DNA from: an uncultured Paraglaciecola sp.
GTDB lineage: Bacteria > Pseudomonadota > Gammaproteobacteria > Enterobacterales > Alteromonadaceae
Assembly (NCBI GenBank): GCA_905479025.1
Contig: CAJQKX010000739.1
Span: 1-6,368, forward strand
DNA length: 6,368 nucleotides
Reading direction: 5' to 3'
The position numbers were made by a program, and so were the translations under genes. Below the pieces are notes generated by a model. The model was not told the DNA's origin. It ran no database searches and worked only from the letters and a program-made list of their open reading frames with translations. Below, piece by piece: positions 1-6,368 of the stretch (positions are counted from its first letter, which is position 1; every line of letters begins with the position of its first letter).

Positions 1-1
1 T

Positions 2-793
2 CCCCAGCTTGCTGATGAAGGCGCACTCACCGCCAGTTTCTCTTTGATTGTGTTAATTGTAATAGCGGCTGCCGTTTATTCGAGCACCGATATCCGTTAT
101 GTACGTTTACTTAGCCTTGCTAGTACTTGGTTATTCTTTGCGCTGATTGCTTTAATCTGGTCAGGAGCATTGTTGACAGACCAAGGCAATGTCAGCGAGT
201 TTTTACACACCTTTACCTTATTGGGCGGCTACTTTTCGAATATTGAGCAATTTGTTTTACCCCTTAATGCTTATCATGAATTCTATCTATATTGGTGGTT
301 TGCTTGGAGCATTATGATTGGTCAATTTACCGCACGTTTTGTTGGTGGGTTGCGCACTTATCAAATATTTTTAGCCATGTTGATATTTCCTTCTATCCCG
401 ATCGCCATATGGTTTGTAGGTCTGTATTATTATCACCTCAACGAGTTAAGTATTGCAGGCTGGTTGAATGGCTTTATGGTGACCGTAGGCATACTCTTTG
501 TAATCAATTCTTTGGACTCCTTGATACGCCTATACAGCGACAACTTAAACTTAACCATCACCCGTATTGGTAAGGTCCCCTATTTTATGGGCAACCTTTT
601 GGTTTTAAGTGGCCTAACCTTATTGTTCACTCTAGATTTTTTACAGATCCAATGGGTAGGTGCCATAGTGATTGGCTTAATGTTTAGTTGTTTACTGTTT
701 ATTGTATGTACCCGCTTTAAATCGGTGATCGAGATTGAGAACAGTCCAGAACAAAACATTTTAGACTTTCATGCTATTAAACGAATTAAGTAA
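2..793 (+). CDS. BCCT-like (betaine/carnitine/choline) transporter, C-terminal part, 5' end outside the window
   Basis: This is an integral inner-membrane protein. The frame is open from the first bases of the window with no need for an internal start; a TTG at 44 is only an internal codon. 263 residues are visible, ending at TAA 791-793. About seven hydrophobic segments can be read, near residues 12-28, 39-58, 93-110, 121-144, 154-171, 192-214 and 219-237, followed by a short polar tail. The order matches the second half of the 12-helix BCCT family, secondary carriers of betaine, choline or carnitine driven by Na+ or H+. The best landmark is FYLYWWFAW (residues 94-102) followed by GQFTARFVGGLRT, which aligns by eye with the family's FYWAWW...G.F.ARISRGRT signature. 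A later ..FVINSLDS.. resembles the family's F.TSADS stretch. The signature is degenerate: the usual Trp after FY is Leu, and ARISRG is ARFVGG. Substrate therefore cannot be assigned. Family membership is fairly secure. Confidence 0.75.
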   Translation, partial: PQLADEGALTASFSLIVLIVIAAAVYSSTDIRYVRLLSLASTWLFFALIALIWSGALLTDQGNVSEFLHTFTLLGGYFSNIEQFVLPLNAYHEFYLYWWFAWSIMIGQFTARFVGGLRTYQIFLAMLIFPSIPIAIWFVGLYYYHLNELSIAGWLNGFMVTVGILFVINSLDSLIRLYSDNLNLTITRIGKVPYFMGNLLVLSGLTLLFTLDFLQIQWVGAIVIGLMFSCLLFIVCTRFKSVIEIENSPEQNILDFHAIKRIK

Positions 794-1114
794 CAAATTA
801 ATCTTAAAAGATAACAAGTTGATTTCGCTGGGAACAGACATTTTTTTATCTATATTAATGCAGTAAACCTTTGCAAAAAGCATAGTTCTACGGACAAAAA
901 AATACGTTCAACTATGATAGAAGACAGTAAGCAATTTACTGTGCACTTGACGCTTGTGATGGCAAATTTACGCTTAACCTATATTATGTTAGCGAAACAT
1001 ACTTCCTATATGGTGATATTATTTATCTGTGGCTGTGGTTTTCTCTATCCAATGCTCTTGTCTAGATTTCTCTGTTAATTTACCTCTACGCTTATTTATT
1101 AACCTTTCGTTAAC

Positions 1115-1161
1115 ATTTTCATCATATTATTCAATGAATTAGTCGTTACTATGATGAAAAT
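1115..1161. repeat. perfect 12-bp inverted repeat upstream of the 476-aa gene
   Basis: The arm ATTTTCATCATA at 1115-1126 is the exact reverse complement of TATGATGAAAAT at 1150-1161, with a 23-nt spacer. The spacer carries its own smaller dyad, ATTCA-A-TGAAT at 1129-1139. The right arm ends 28 bp before the -10 box at 1190, so the repeat covers roughly -41 to -87 relative to the likely transcription start, a typical activator or repressor position. It could instead act as an RNA hairpin: the right arm is followed by TTTAGATTTTT, so a weak AT-rich terminator of upstream transcripts is possible. The symmetry is seen directly; its role is inference. Confidence 0.55.
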
Positions 1162-1166
1162 TTAGA

Positions 1167-1195
1167 TTTTTGCTCTGACAAAAAAAGGCTACAAT
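1167..1195 (+). promoter_or_regulatory. likely sigma-70 promoter of the 476-aa gene
   Basis: A good -10 box, TACAAT, lies at 1190-1195, which puts the start near 1202 and leaves a leader of about 33 nt. The -35 is poor: TTTTTG at 1167-1172 has the right 17-bp spacing but matches TTGACA badly. The -10 sits inside a short perfect dyad, GGCTA-CAA-TAGCC (1187-1199). On the minus strand this dyad is followed by seven T residues, so the same bases could act as a very short terminator for leftward transcription. The leader contains a good Shine-Dalgarno GGAG at 1226-1229, five bases before the ATG. Confidence 0.5.
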
Positions 1196-1234
1196 AGCCC
1201 TGTACCACTATTTGCCACTTCCTTTGGAGAAATC

Positions 1235-2665
1235 ATGGATAAAAAAACCGAGTCTCGTAAGAGCGTGAGTTCCCGCTCAACGACCCAAAAAGCGTTACGC
1301 ATTAACCTTGATGAAAAGAAATACGGCACAATAGTGGAAATTGGTGCAGGGCAAGAAGTCGCCCGACAGTTTTTCTTGGCAGGTGCTGCGGCAGGTACCA
1401 TTGCCAAAACCATGTCTGCCTATGACATGAAATTTTCAGATGCCATATACGGTGTGCAAGATGACGGCCGCTATGTCAGTAAAGCACGTGTTAAAGCCAT
1501 GATGGAACAAGAATTTGACTTGGTGGTTGACCGAGTGGGTGACATTCGCTCTAAGTCGTCGCGTTATTTTGCCTATGCAGCCACAGTTTCGGCAAAAAGT
1601 TTTAATCGTAAAAACGAATGCCATGCATGGTGCGGTGTGCGCGTACAGATGTATCCTGGCGCAAAACCTTCAAACATCACAGTGCATGTTAGGATGCTTG
1701 ACGACAATGCTGAAGCGCAACAACAGGCATTAGGTGTTCTTGGCGTCAACCTTATCTACGCCGCTTACCATTATTTTGAAAACCCTAAACAAATTATTGA
1801 TTCATTAACTGATGGCATGAAAGCTGATCGCATTGAAATTGACTCAATCGATTTTGAAGGTCCTTACTTTGAAGATGCTGACAATAGAATTAAAAACATC
1901 CACCTTATCCGCAGTTGGAAAACCCGTGCCATCATGTTTAAACCCGATGGCAGTGTGGCGGTGCCAGCTGAGATGTTATACAAAAAAAATATACTTACTA
2001 TTCGAGGCTCATTCCGCCCAGTCACCAAATTAAATGTAGACATGATTGAGCAGGGACAAAATTCTTTTTCTGAACTGCCCGGAGTCGACCCAAGCAACAC
2101 GATTGCGATAGCTGAAATATCTCTTAACGATGCCCACGGTAACGATGCGAAAGTGCCAGAAAGTGACATTGTGGCAAGAGTACAACTACTCAATTCCCTT
2201 GGTTATAACGTAATGATCTCGGATTACACCCGTTACTTCTCTCTCAGAGCCTACTTCCGTCAATTTACCCAATTACAAATAGGTATAGTGATGGGTATGG
2301 TGAATGTTAAGCAGATATTCGATGAGAAATTCTACCGAGGTGTAGAAGGCGGAATATTAGAAGGTTTTGGTAAACTGTTTCCTGACAATACGCGTATATT
2401 TATCTACCCAGAAACAGATACAGATGGTCAATTAACAGAATTTACAGATGTGAAAGTGCCTGAGCATTTACGCTTTTTGTACCGTCATTTACTAGAAAAC
2501 GGCTTTTTACATGGTATCGAATGCAGTGATCCAGCATTATTGAATATCTATTCCCGTAACATCCTACAACAAATTTCAAGTGGTAAAGGTGATTGGAAAA
2601 GAGATTTACCTGAAGGTGTAGCACAAGAAATTATAAATAATGAATTCTTTGGTTATCGTGGTTAG
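1235..2665 (+). CDS. conserved protein of unknown function, 476 aa
   Basis: The ATG start is well supported by GGAG at 1226-1229 with 5-nt spacing and by a promoter just upstream. The product is soluble, with no signal peptide or membrane segment, so it is probably cytoplasmic. The first ~20 residues are polar and rich in Ser, Arg and Lys. They are followed by a Gly/Ala-rich block that looks strongly conserved: residues 31-55 with EIGAGQEVARQFF, then AGTIAKTMSAYD (53-64) and FSDAIYG (67-73). Later landmarks are NECHAWCGVRVQMYPG (127-142, two Cys), LGVLGVNLIYAAYHYF (166-181) and RYFSLRAYFRQF (333-344). I recognise the block around EIGAGQEV...AYD as typical of a conserved bacterial family found in proteobacteria and Bacteroidetes. 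Members I recall carry inconsistent names such as nicotinate-nucleotide adenylyltransferase, but no HxGH nucleotidyltransferase motif is visible and I do not assign that activity. It is a single-gene unit facing a convergent neighbour, closed by a shared hairpin terminator. Confidence 0.9.
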   Translation: MDKKTESRKSVSSRSTTQKALRINLDEKKYGTIVEIGAGQEVARQFFLAGAAAGTIAKTMSAYDMKFSDAIYGVQDDGRYVSKARVKAMMEQEFDLVVDRVGDIRSKSSRYFAYAATVSAKSFNRKNECHAWCGVRVQMYPGAKPSNITVHVRMLDDNAEAQQQALGVLGVNLIYAAYHYFENPKQIIDSLTDGMKADRIEIDSIDFEGPYFEDADNRIKNIHLIRSWKTRAIMFKPDGSVAVPAEMLYKKNILTIRGSFRPVTKLNVDMIEQGQNSFSELPGVDPSNTIAIAEISLNDAHGNDAKVPESDIVARVQLLNSLGYNVMISDYTRYFSLRAYFRQFTQLQIGIVMGMVNVKQIFDEKFYRGVEGGILEGFGKLFPDNTRIFIYPETDTDGQLTEFTDVKVPEHLRFLYRHLLENGFLHGIECSDPALLNIYSRNILQQISSGKGDWKRDLPEGVAQEIINNEFFGYRG

Positions 2666-2685
2666 ATAGCGTCATTTTTAAAAAC

Positions 2686-2726
2686 AAAAAGTGGGTATAA
2701 GACTTGATTTTCATGCTCACTTTTTT
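2686..2726. terminator. bidirectional rho-independent terminator between convergent genes
   Basis: The left arm at 2686-2698 (AAAAAGTGGGTAT) pairs with the right arm at 2713-2725, giving 13 pairs of which two are G-U, around a 14-nt loop. The A-run on one side and T-run on the other let the hairpin end transcription in both directions. It starts 20 bases after the stop of the 476-aa gene. It also overlaps the end of the opposing Nudix gene, whose TGA stop (2717-2719) and last two Lys codons lie within the right arm. Confidence 0.75.
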
Positions 2727-3268
2727 GTCATCCCCCCTCGCCTATCATAATTATTTCCTCTTAAATACGCCCTCAATGCATTTTGCCCTGATGCAAAGGC
2801 AAGCTCATTAGCATTGACAGTCGACATATCCAACCAAAGATAACGACTCACTTCATCTTGCTGCAAAACTAAAGCAGGTTTAGTGGTTAGATGGATCTCA
2901 AAAAAGCTGTCTGAAGTGTAATAGAGCACATCTTGGTAAAGGTAACGATTCGGGTAAGAAAAAAGGTACCGCATGTTGTCAATGGGCAGCTGTAATTCTT
3001 CTAGTAACTCTCGTGTTAACGCCTGCTCATTTGATTCGTTGTAATCAACAAAGCCTCCAGGGAAGTCTAACTTTCCCTTGGATGGCCGTTGTGCCCTTTG
3101 CACCAGTAACATTTGTTGGTCACAAACAATCACCCCGCTAACTGCAGCAGCGACATTATGAAAATACACAAAGCCACATAAACTGCATCTAAAGGCTTTT
3201 TCTCCTTGCTTGAGGAGACTGGGCTGAGCGCATTTTACGCAATGCAAGGTTGGGGTATCATTAACCAT
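2717..3268 (-). CDS. Nudix hydrolase with N-terminal zinc ribbon
   Basis: This is a soluble cytoplasmic hydrolase of nucleoside-diphosphate-linked substrates. From the ATG at 3266-3268 it is 183 aa. Residues 10-31 form a four-Cys zinc ribbon (CVKC ... CSLC; Cys10, 13, 28, 31), as in NADH-pyrophosphatase-like Nudix proteins. The Nudix fold follows, with the box at residues 72-94: Gly72, five residues on to Glu78, seven on to Arg86-Glu87, then Glu90-Glu91, the metal ligands. The usual Gly near the box end is Gln93. The substrate is not predictable: the specificity motif of NAD(H) pyrophosphatases (SQPWPFPxS) is absent. A TTG at 3290-3292 would add eight residues and abut the upstream stop (TAATTG). 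I prefer the ATG because it starts close to the zinc ribbon, although neither start has a clear Shine-Dalgarno. The gene lies 24 bp behind the metalloprotease on the same strand and is probably co-transcribed. Confidence 0.88.
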   Translation of the reverse strand: MVNDTPTLHCVKCAQPSLLKQGEKAFRCSLCGFVYFHNVAAAVSGVIVCDQQMLLVQRAQRPSKGKLDFPGGFVDYNESNEQALTRELLEELQLPIDNMRYLFSYPNRYLYQDVLYYTSDSFFEIHLTTKPALVLQQDEVSRYLWLDMSTVNANELAFASGQNALRAYLRGNNYDRRGGMTKK

Positions 3269-3292
3269 ACTGACCGAATTTGGGGCAAGCAA

Positions 3293-5733
3293 TTAAATTG
3301 GTGAGCCCGGCGGTAAAGGTTTTAATGTAAACTGCGTATGCCATTTACCTAGACGCCAATACTGTTCCAACTGACGAGCCATTACTTCGTTGTGAGCATT
3401 GCGCTTTTTATTTTTTAACCACTTGTGTAAATCAATCAACTGTAATGCCATTTCGCCCCGAGCTTCAGGTGCCAATTTTTTCTGTTGCATGGCTTGTACC
3501 ACTTGATCTAACACTAAATAATTGATCCGTTTACTCAGCTGCGGGTAGTCTCTGTCGATACCGTCTTTTATGGTCAGTTTAAACAGTTCAGTCAATAAAT
3601 ACGCCAAATCAGGTACGCCTTTTAACTGGTGTTTTTGTTGCGCAATACGGTTTAAACGTTCAGCTTGTAATAATAGGTTAAGACTGTAACCTGCGGCAGA
3701 TTCTGCGGCGCTAATGGGGTCAAATGTATGCCCGGTTCGCCCTTTGAAACTTTCGCGATTGCGGCTTTCACCATAAGCTTTTGGAGTAATCAATTGAACC
3801 ACAGACTCAGGAATACTCAAAAAATCACTCTGCAGGGTATTTAACATGGCCGTGAGGGCATCTTTTTGCTGTTTAGCAGAAATGACTTTGACACCCTTAG
3901 CAACTGAATAATCACCTTTTGATTCGTACTCGTAGTTCACCCCACCAATTAACTTAGCAACCGCATCTAACTGATAACGATGAAACAAATAAATAGGAGC
4001 AAAAATTTCCTCCAAAGAAGACAGTGTGGCACCGGTTTTAATGGTTTTAAGACCAAAGTTTGCTATAGCCACTTTGCGCACTTCGCTGATCCGAGTTAGC
4101 TCTCTCACAGGGTCTGCGCCATTGTCCCAAAGGTGCCCTTCTACATTGGCTGCATGAGACTGACGAGCGTCTGGGTCGGACTGATACTTGAACCCTTTAG
4201 CCCTAGCATCACTAACTAAATGTTTTAACGCTTGTTGTTCGGTAATGGCATCGGGGTATTCTTGATAACCATAAGCCACCACATATTTATCCCACACTCC
4301 CATGCCCACATCGTAAGCATTATCTAAACTAATTTTACCATCCTTAACACTCACCAAAGGATGCGGGTAATCCATCACTGATTCTCGACCATATTCGCTG
4401 GTTGCAAAGTTATGAGAAATACCTAAGGTGTGCCCTACCTCGTGTGCAGAAAGCTGACGAATACGCGCCAGGGCATTTCTGTTTGTTTAGAGGTATCCAC
4501 TTTATCATCAGACAGGTTATGTCTACTAGCAACGTCCGAAGCAGCCCCATCTCCACTAAAGGGGCTAGTCAAACCCAAGGCAATTAAATAATCCTGTTTA
4601 ACCCGCAGTGAACCCAAGGTGACATGACCTTTAATAATTTCGCCGCTACGGGGGTCAATAACAGAGGAGCCATAAGACCACCCCCGAGTTGCTCTATGTA
4701 CCCACTGGATCACGTTGTATCGCACATCCATAGGATCAGCATCCTGTGGTAACACTTTAACCTGAAAAGCATTTTTATAGCCTATAGCGTTAAAAGCTTG
4801 ATCCCACCATAAAGCACCGTCTTTTAATGCACTCATTACCGGCTCAGGAATGCCAGGGTCAAGGTAATAAATAATAGGGTCAATTGCCTCGCTCATATCC
4901 GCGCTGGGCTGCTTTTTATTCAAACGGTGGCGAGGAATAAACTGTTTTTTCATGCTTTCTTGAATTGGCACTGAGTAATCTTCATAACCCACTGACCAGA
5001 ATCCGGAAAAAGGGACAAATTTTCTTGGTTGATAATCCGTATTTGGTAACTTCACCAATGAATGATGTAAATGCACAGAAATACTAATGGGATCTGGCGT
5101 AACCTGATACACATACTGACCTGGTTTAGAGCCACCAAAGGTTACTAGGGCTTCTAGTTCAGTATTTTCAGGGAATGATTTACTACGCTTTAAAAATACC
5201 CCACTACGCGTTAAATCAACCTTATAGCTACCTTGTTTAGTTGCTGTTAGACGTTGAGAAATTTGATGAATATCAGACAGTAAAAAATCAGTATAATCGA
5301 TAACAACTATATCACCGTCAGTGGCCACAACAGAGAAACCAGCAATGACCGAATCAGCAAAAGCTTCGTCAATACTCGCTTGTTCGGCAAGATTAGATGA
5401 ACTAGCGCGATACTGTGTATTCAATTGTTTAAGCAGTACCTTGTTACCATAACGCTCGAATTTCACTAATCGAGTATCACCCAACTGCCCACGATCTAAG
5501 CCTATATCATTGGAGCCAATACCCTGTGGCATACTACTTTGGAATAAAAAAGATTGCCCAAACTTGTCAATCTTTAAGAAAACTTTGTCTGTCTCAATTT
5601 GATAGTAAAATTCAAAGAACCCCCTATGATGCTGCATGTCCTTAGTAAAGTCTGTAATACTCTTTCTAGTATTGGGATCAGTAGCAAAAACCTGTGTGGA
5701 AAGAATAAACAGAAAAAAATAGACAAAACGCAT
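3293..5733 (-). pseudogene. secreted zinc-dependent metalloprotease (DUF5118/DUF5117/DUF4953 type), split by a frameshift
   Basis: The gene encodes a large exported metzincin-like zinc protease, cut by a one-base frameshift near 4472-4478. With one base restored it is 813 aa, normal for the family. The ATG at 5731-5733 is chosen because it begins a clean signal peptide (MRFVYFFLFILSTQVFA, likely cut after Ala17) with a weak AAGAGA upstream; an ATG at 5767-5769 would put 12 polar residues in front. Expected order: a short DUF5118-like start (about 20-60), a DUF5117 region (to ~270), then the DUF4953 catalytic part. Conserved blocks YYLDPGIPEP, NVIQWVHRATRGWSYG and KGHVTLGSLRVKQDYL precede the break. 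After it come ALARIRQLSA and HEVGHTLGISH (corrected His431, His435, His441 as zinc ligands, Glu432 catalytic) and the Met-turn SVMDYPHP (Met454). As it stands the first frame stops at 4435-4437, so the product would lack the zinc site. A sequencing error is the main alternative. Confidence 0.88.
4469..4480 (-). other. frameshift site in the metalloprotease gene
   Basis: On the minus strand the reading frame gives ...DTSKQTEM and then runs off into WRVFVSFLHTR and TAG. The family sequence resumes in a different frame as ALARIRQLSAHEVGH. That second frame is open only from 4486 downward, because of TAA at 4487-4489, so the shift must fall between 4435 and 4486. Homology narrows it to the GAAATGCCCTGG stretch. 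One added base restores the protein: a G after ATG gives EMALAR, or an extra A in the AAA run gives ENALAR. No classical X-XXY-YYZ slippery heptamer is present. Confidence 0.85.
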
Positions 5734-5802
5734 GGGAATATCTCTTAAACAATTATATACCCCTAACATTAACGGTATTTGCTAACAAACAAAAGCGATG
5801 TG

Positions 5803-5831
5803 AATAAATTGATAATGATAGGACATGTCAA
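5803..5831 (-). promoter_or_regulatory. sigma-70 promoter of the metalloprotease (and Nudix) genes
   Basis: On the minus strand a perfect -35 TTGACA (plus 5826-5831) is followed after exactly 17 bp by TTTATT (plus 5803-5808), a 4/6 match to the -10. Transcription would start near 5796, giving a leader of about 60 nt before the ATG at 5733. The spacer contains GATAATGATA (plus 5811-5820), which equals one half of the classical Fur box. The other half (GGACATGTC) matches poorly, so iron control is only a possibility. The -35 also overlaps a perfect palindrome, GACATGTC (5822-5829). Confidence 0.6.
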
Positions 5832-5834
5832 TTT

Positions 5835-5852
5835 TTCACGTGTCACAGTGAA
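5835..5852. repeat. 18-bp imperfect palindrome just upstream of the metalloprotease promoter
   Basis: The outer arms TTCAC (5835-5839) and GTGAA (5848-5852) are perfect complements around an 8-nt centre that contains CACGTG and TGTCAC elements. The centre lies near position -47 relative to the predicted start, three bases upstream of the -35 box, where an activator or repressor would sit. It does not fit the CRP consensus because the second TCACA half is absent. Its short arms make chance occurrence possible. Confidence 0.3.
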
Positions 5853-5884
5853 TCAAAGGTCAATAGGTCCATTGCCATAACAAA

Positions 5885-6368
5885 TTAATTAATACCATGG
5901 GCAATAAGCGTAAAGGCGAACTCCTCAGCAGAGTCTTTTAAACGTCCATACCTACCAGTATTAGAGAAATGCCCTGCCCCCATATTGATGCGCATCACCA
6001 ATAAGTTATTGTCAGTTTTGGTGGCTCGCATTTTGGCGGTCCACTTTGCGGGCTCCCAATACGTCACTCGCGGGTCGTTTAATCCGCCAGTGACTAGCAT
6101 GGGGGGGTATTCTTTGGCTTGAATATTGTCATATGGCGAGTAGCTTTGAATGAATTCAAATACTTCTTTACTAATCAATGGATTTCCCCATTCACTCCAT
6201 TCAGGGGGAGTAAGAGGCAAGCTAGCATCGAGCATAGTGTTGAGCACATCAACAAAGGGCACGGCTAGGTTTACTGAGCGCCATAACTCAGGAGCTTGAT
6301 TAACCACTGCTCCCATTAGCTCACCACCGGCACTGCCACCTTCAATGGATATGTTACCTTTGGCGACG
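5885..6368 (-). CDS. ptrB: oligopeptidase B (S9A prolyl-oligopeptidase family), C-terminal catalytic part, 5' end outside the window
   Basis: This is a serine peptidase that cleaves after Arg or Lys in short peptides, normally cytoplasmic or periplasmic. 160 residues are visible and the frame runs off the window end, so the ATG at 6314-6316 is internal, not the start. The alpha/beta-hydrolase catalytic triad can be read: the nucleophile Ser12 in GGSAGG (codon 6332-6334), Asp98 in GLNDPRVTYWEPAKW, and His133 in GAGHFSNTGR. The order VPFVDV..TMLD.S.PLT..EW.EWGNP, then SYSPYDN, closely follows E. coli PtrB from memory, which supports oligopeptidase B over other S9 members. The missing part would be the beta-propeller domain and the start of the hydrolase domain. 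No convincing hairpin terminator follows the TAA; the metalloprotease ATG lies 151 bp downstream with its own promoter, so the two are probably separate units. Confidence 0.92.
   Translation of the reverse strand, partial: VAKGNISIEGGSAGGELMGAVVNQAPELWRSVNLAVPFVDVLNTMLDASLPLTPPEWSEWGNPLISKEVFEFIQSYSPYDNIQAKEYPPMLVTGGLNDPRVTYWEPAKWTAKMRATKTDNNLLVMRINMGAGHFSNTGRYGRLKDSAEEFAFTLIAHGIN

Larger units (their letters stand above)
794..1234. other. intergenic region between the transporter and the 476-aa protein
   Basis: This 441-bp AT-rich stretch has no convincing gene. No strong terminator follows the transporter stop; the nearest symmetry, ATCTTAAAAGAT at 801-812, has no T-run. A 54-codon ORF (914-1078, +) has a hydrophobic C-terminal half but no ribosome binding site. 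The right end holds the 12-bp inverted repeat (1115-1161) and the promoter (-10 at 1190-1195) described separately. No tRNA or known riboswitch pattern was recognised. Confidence 0.7.

Noticed and set aside
791..802. 12-bp direct repeat TAACAAATTAAT at 791-802 and 5878-5889, next to two stop codons
   Set aside because: AT-only apart from one C, on opposite sides of the window and at unrelated gene ends; chance similarity is the simplest explanation.
1189..1413. Minus-strand ORF of 74 codons, and other ORFs antisense to the 476-aa gene (1436-1624, 1864-2193, 2442-2624)
   Set aside because: They are shadows of a well-supported gene, with no ribosome sites and no recognisable protein features.
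4435..4486. Programmed -1 ribosomal frameshift as the explanation for the split protease
   Set aside because: No slippery heptamer or evident downstream pseudoknot was seen, and this protease family is normally read in one frame; a one-base loss or sequencing error is simpler.
4402..4587. Plus-strand 61-codon ORF across the frameshift region
   Set aside because: It lies antisense to conserved metalloprotease sequence including the HEXXH motif; composition and lack of ribosome site argue for chance.
5840..5847. TGTGA/TCACA elements near 5840-5850 suggesting a CRP site
   Set aside because: Only one half-site is present; the partner half at six-base spacing is AAAAA, not TCACA.
5853..5884. Possible terminator for oligopeptidase B in CAATAGGTCCATTG
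   Set aside because: The stem is only four perfect pairs, its centre is not symmetrical and no T-run follows on the minus strand.

Overview
The window looks like chromosomal DNA of a marine gammaproteobacterium, most likely from the Alteromonadaceae (Glaciecola/Paraglaciecola-like). That placement is inferred from the moderately low GC content and from the protein types: a BCCT-type transporter, an oligopeptidase B and a DUF5117-type zinc metalloprotease. No phage, transposon, CRISPR or RNA gene is visible.

Layout. Positions 2-793 (+) hold the C-terminal half of a BCCT-like membrane transporter whose 5' end lies before the window. Positions 794-1234 are a 441-bp intergenic region with a perfect 12-bp inverted repeat (1115-1126/1150-1161) and a likely promoter (-10 at 1190-1195). 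Positions 1235-2665 (+) encode a 476-aa conserved soluble protein of unknown function. It converges on a minus-strand group and shares with it a bidirectional hairpin terminator (2686-2726). Reading leftward on the minus strand are: the C-terminal 160 residues of oligopeptidase B (5885 to the window end); a secreted metzincin-type zinc metalloprotease (3293-5733) with its own TTGACA promoter; and a zinc-ribbon Nudix hydrolase (2717-3268) directly behind it, probably on the same transcript.

The main anomaly is in the metalloprotease. It is split by a single-base frameshift near 4472-4478, about ten codons before its HEVGHTLGISH zinc site. All conserved motifs are present on both sides of the break, so this is either a very recent inactivation or a sequencing/assembly error. 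With one base restored it reads as an 813-aa protein.

The genes do not form an obvious new system. The two peptidases and the transporter would fit peptide and osmolyte handling by a marine heterotroph, but that functional link is inference only. The most notable items are the frameshift, the unassigned 476-aa protein with its dyad-containing upstream region, and the terminator whose stem contains a stop codon.
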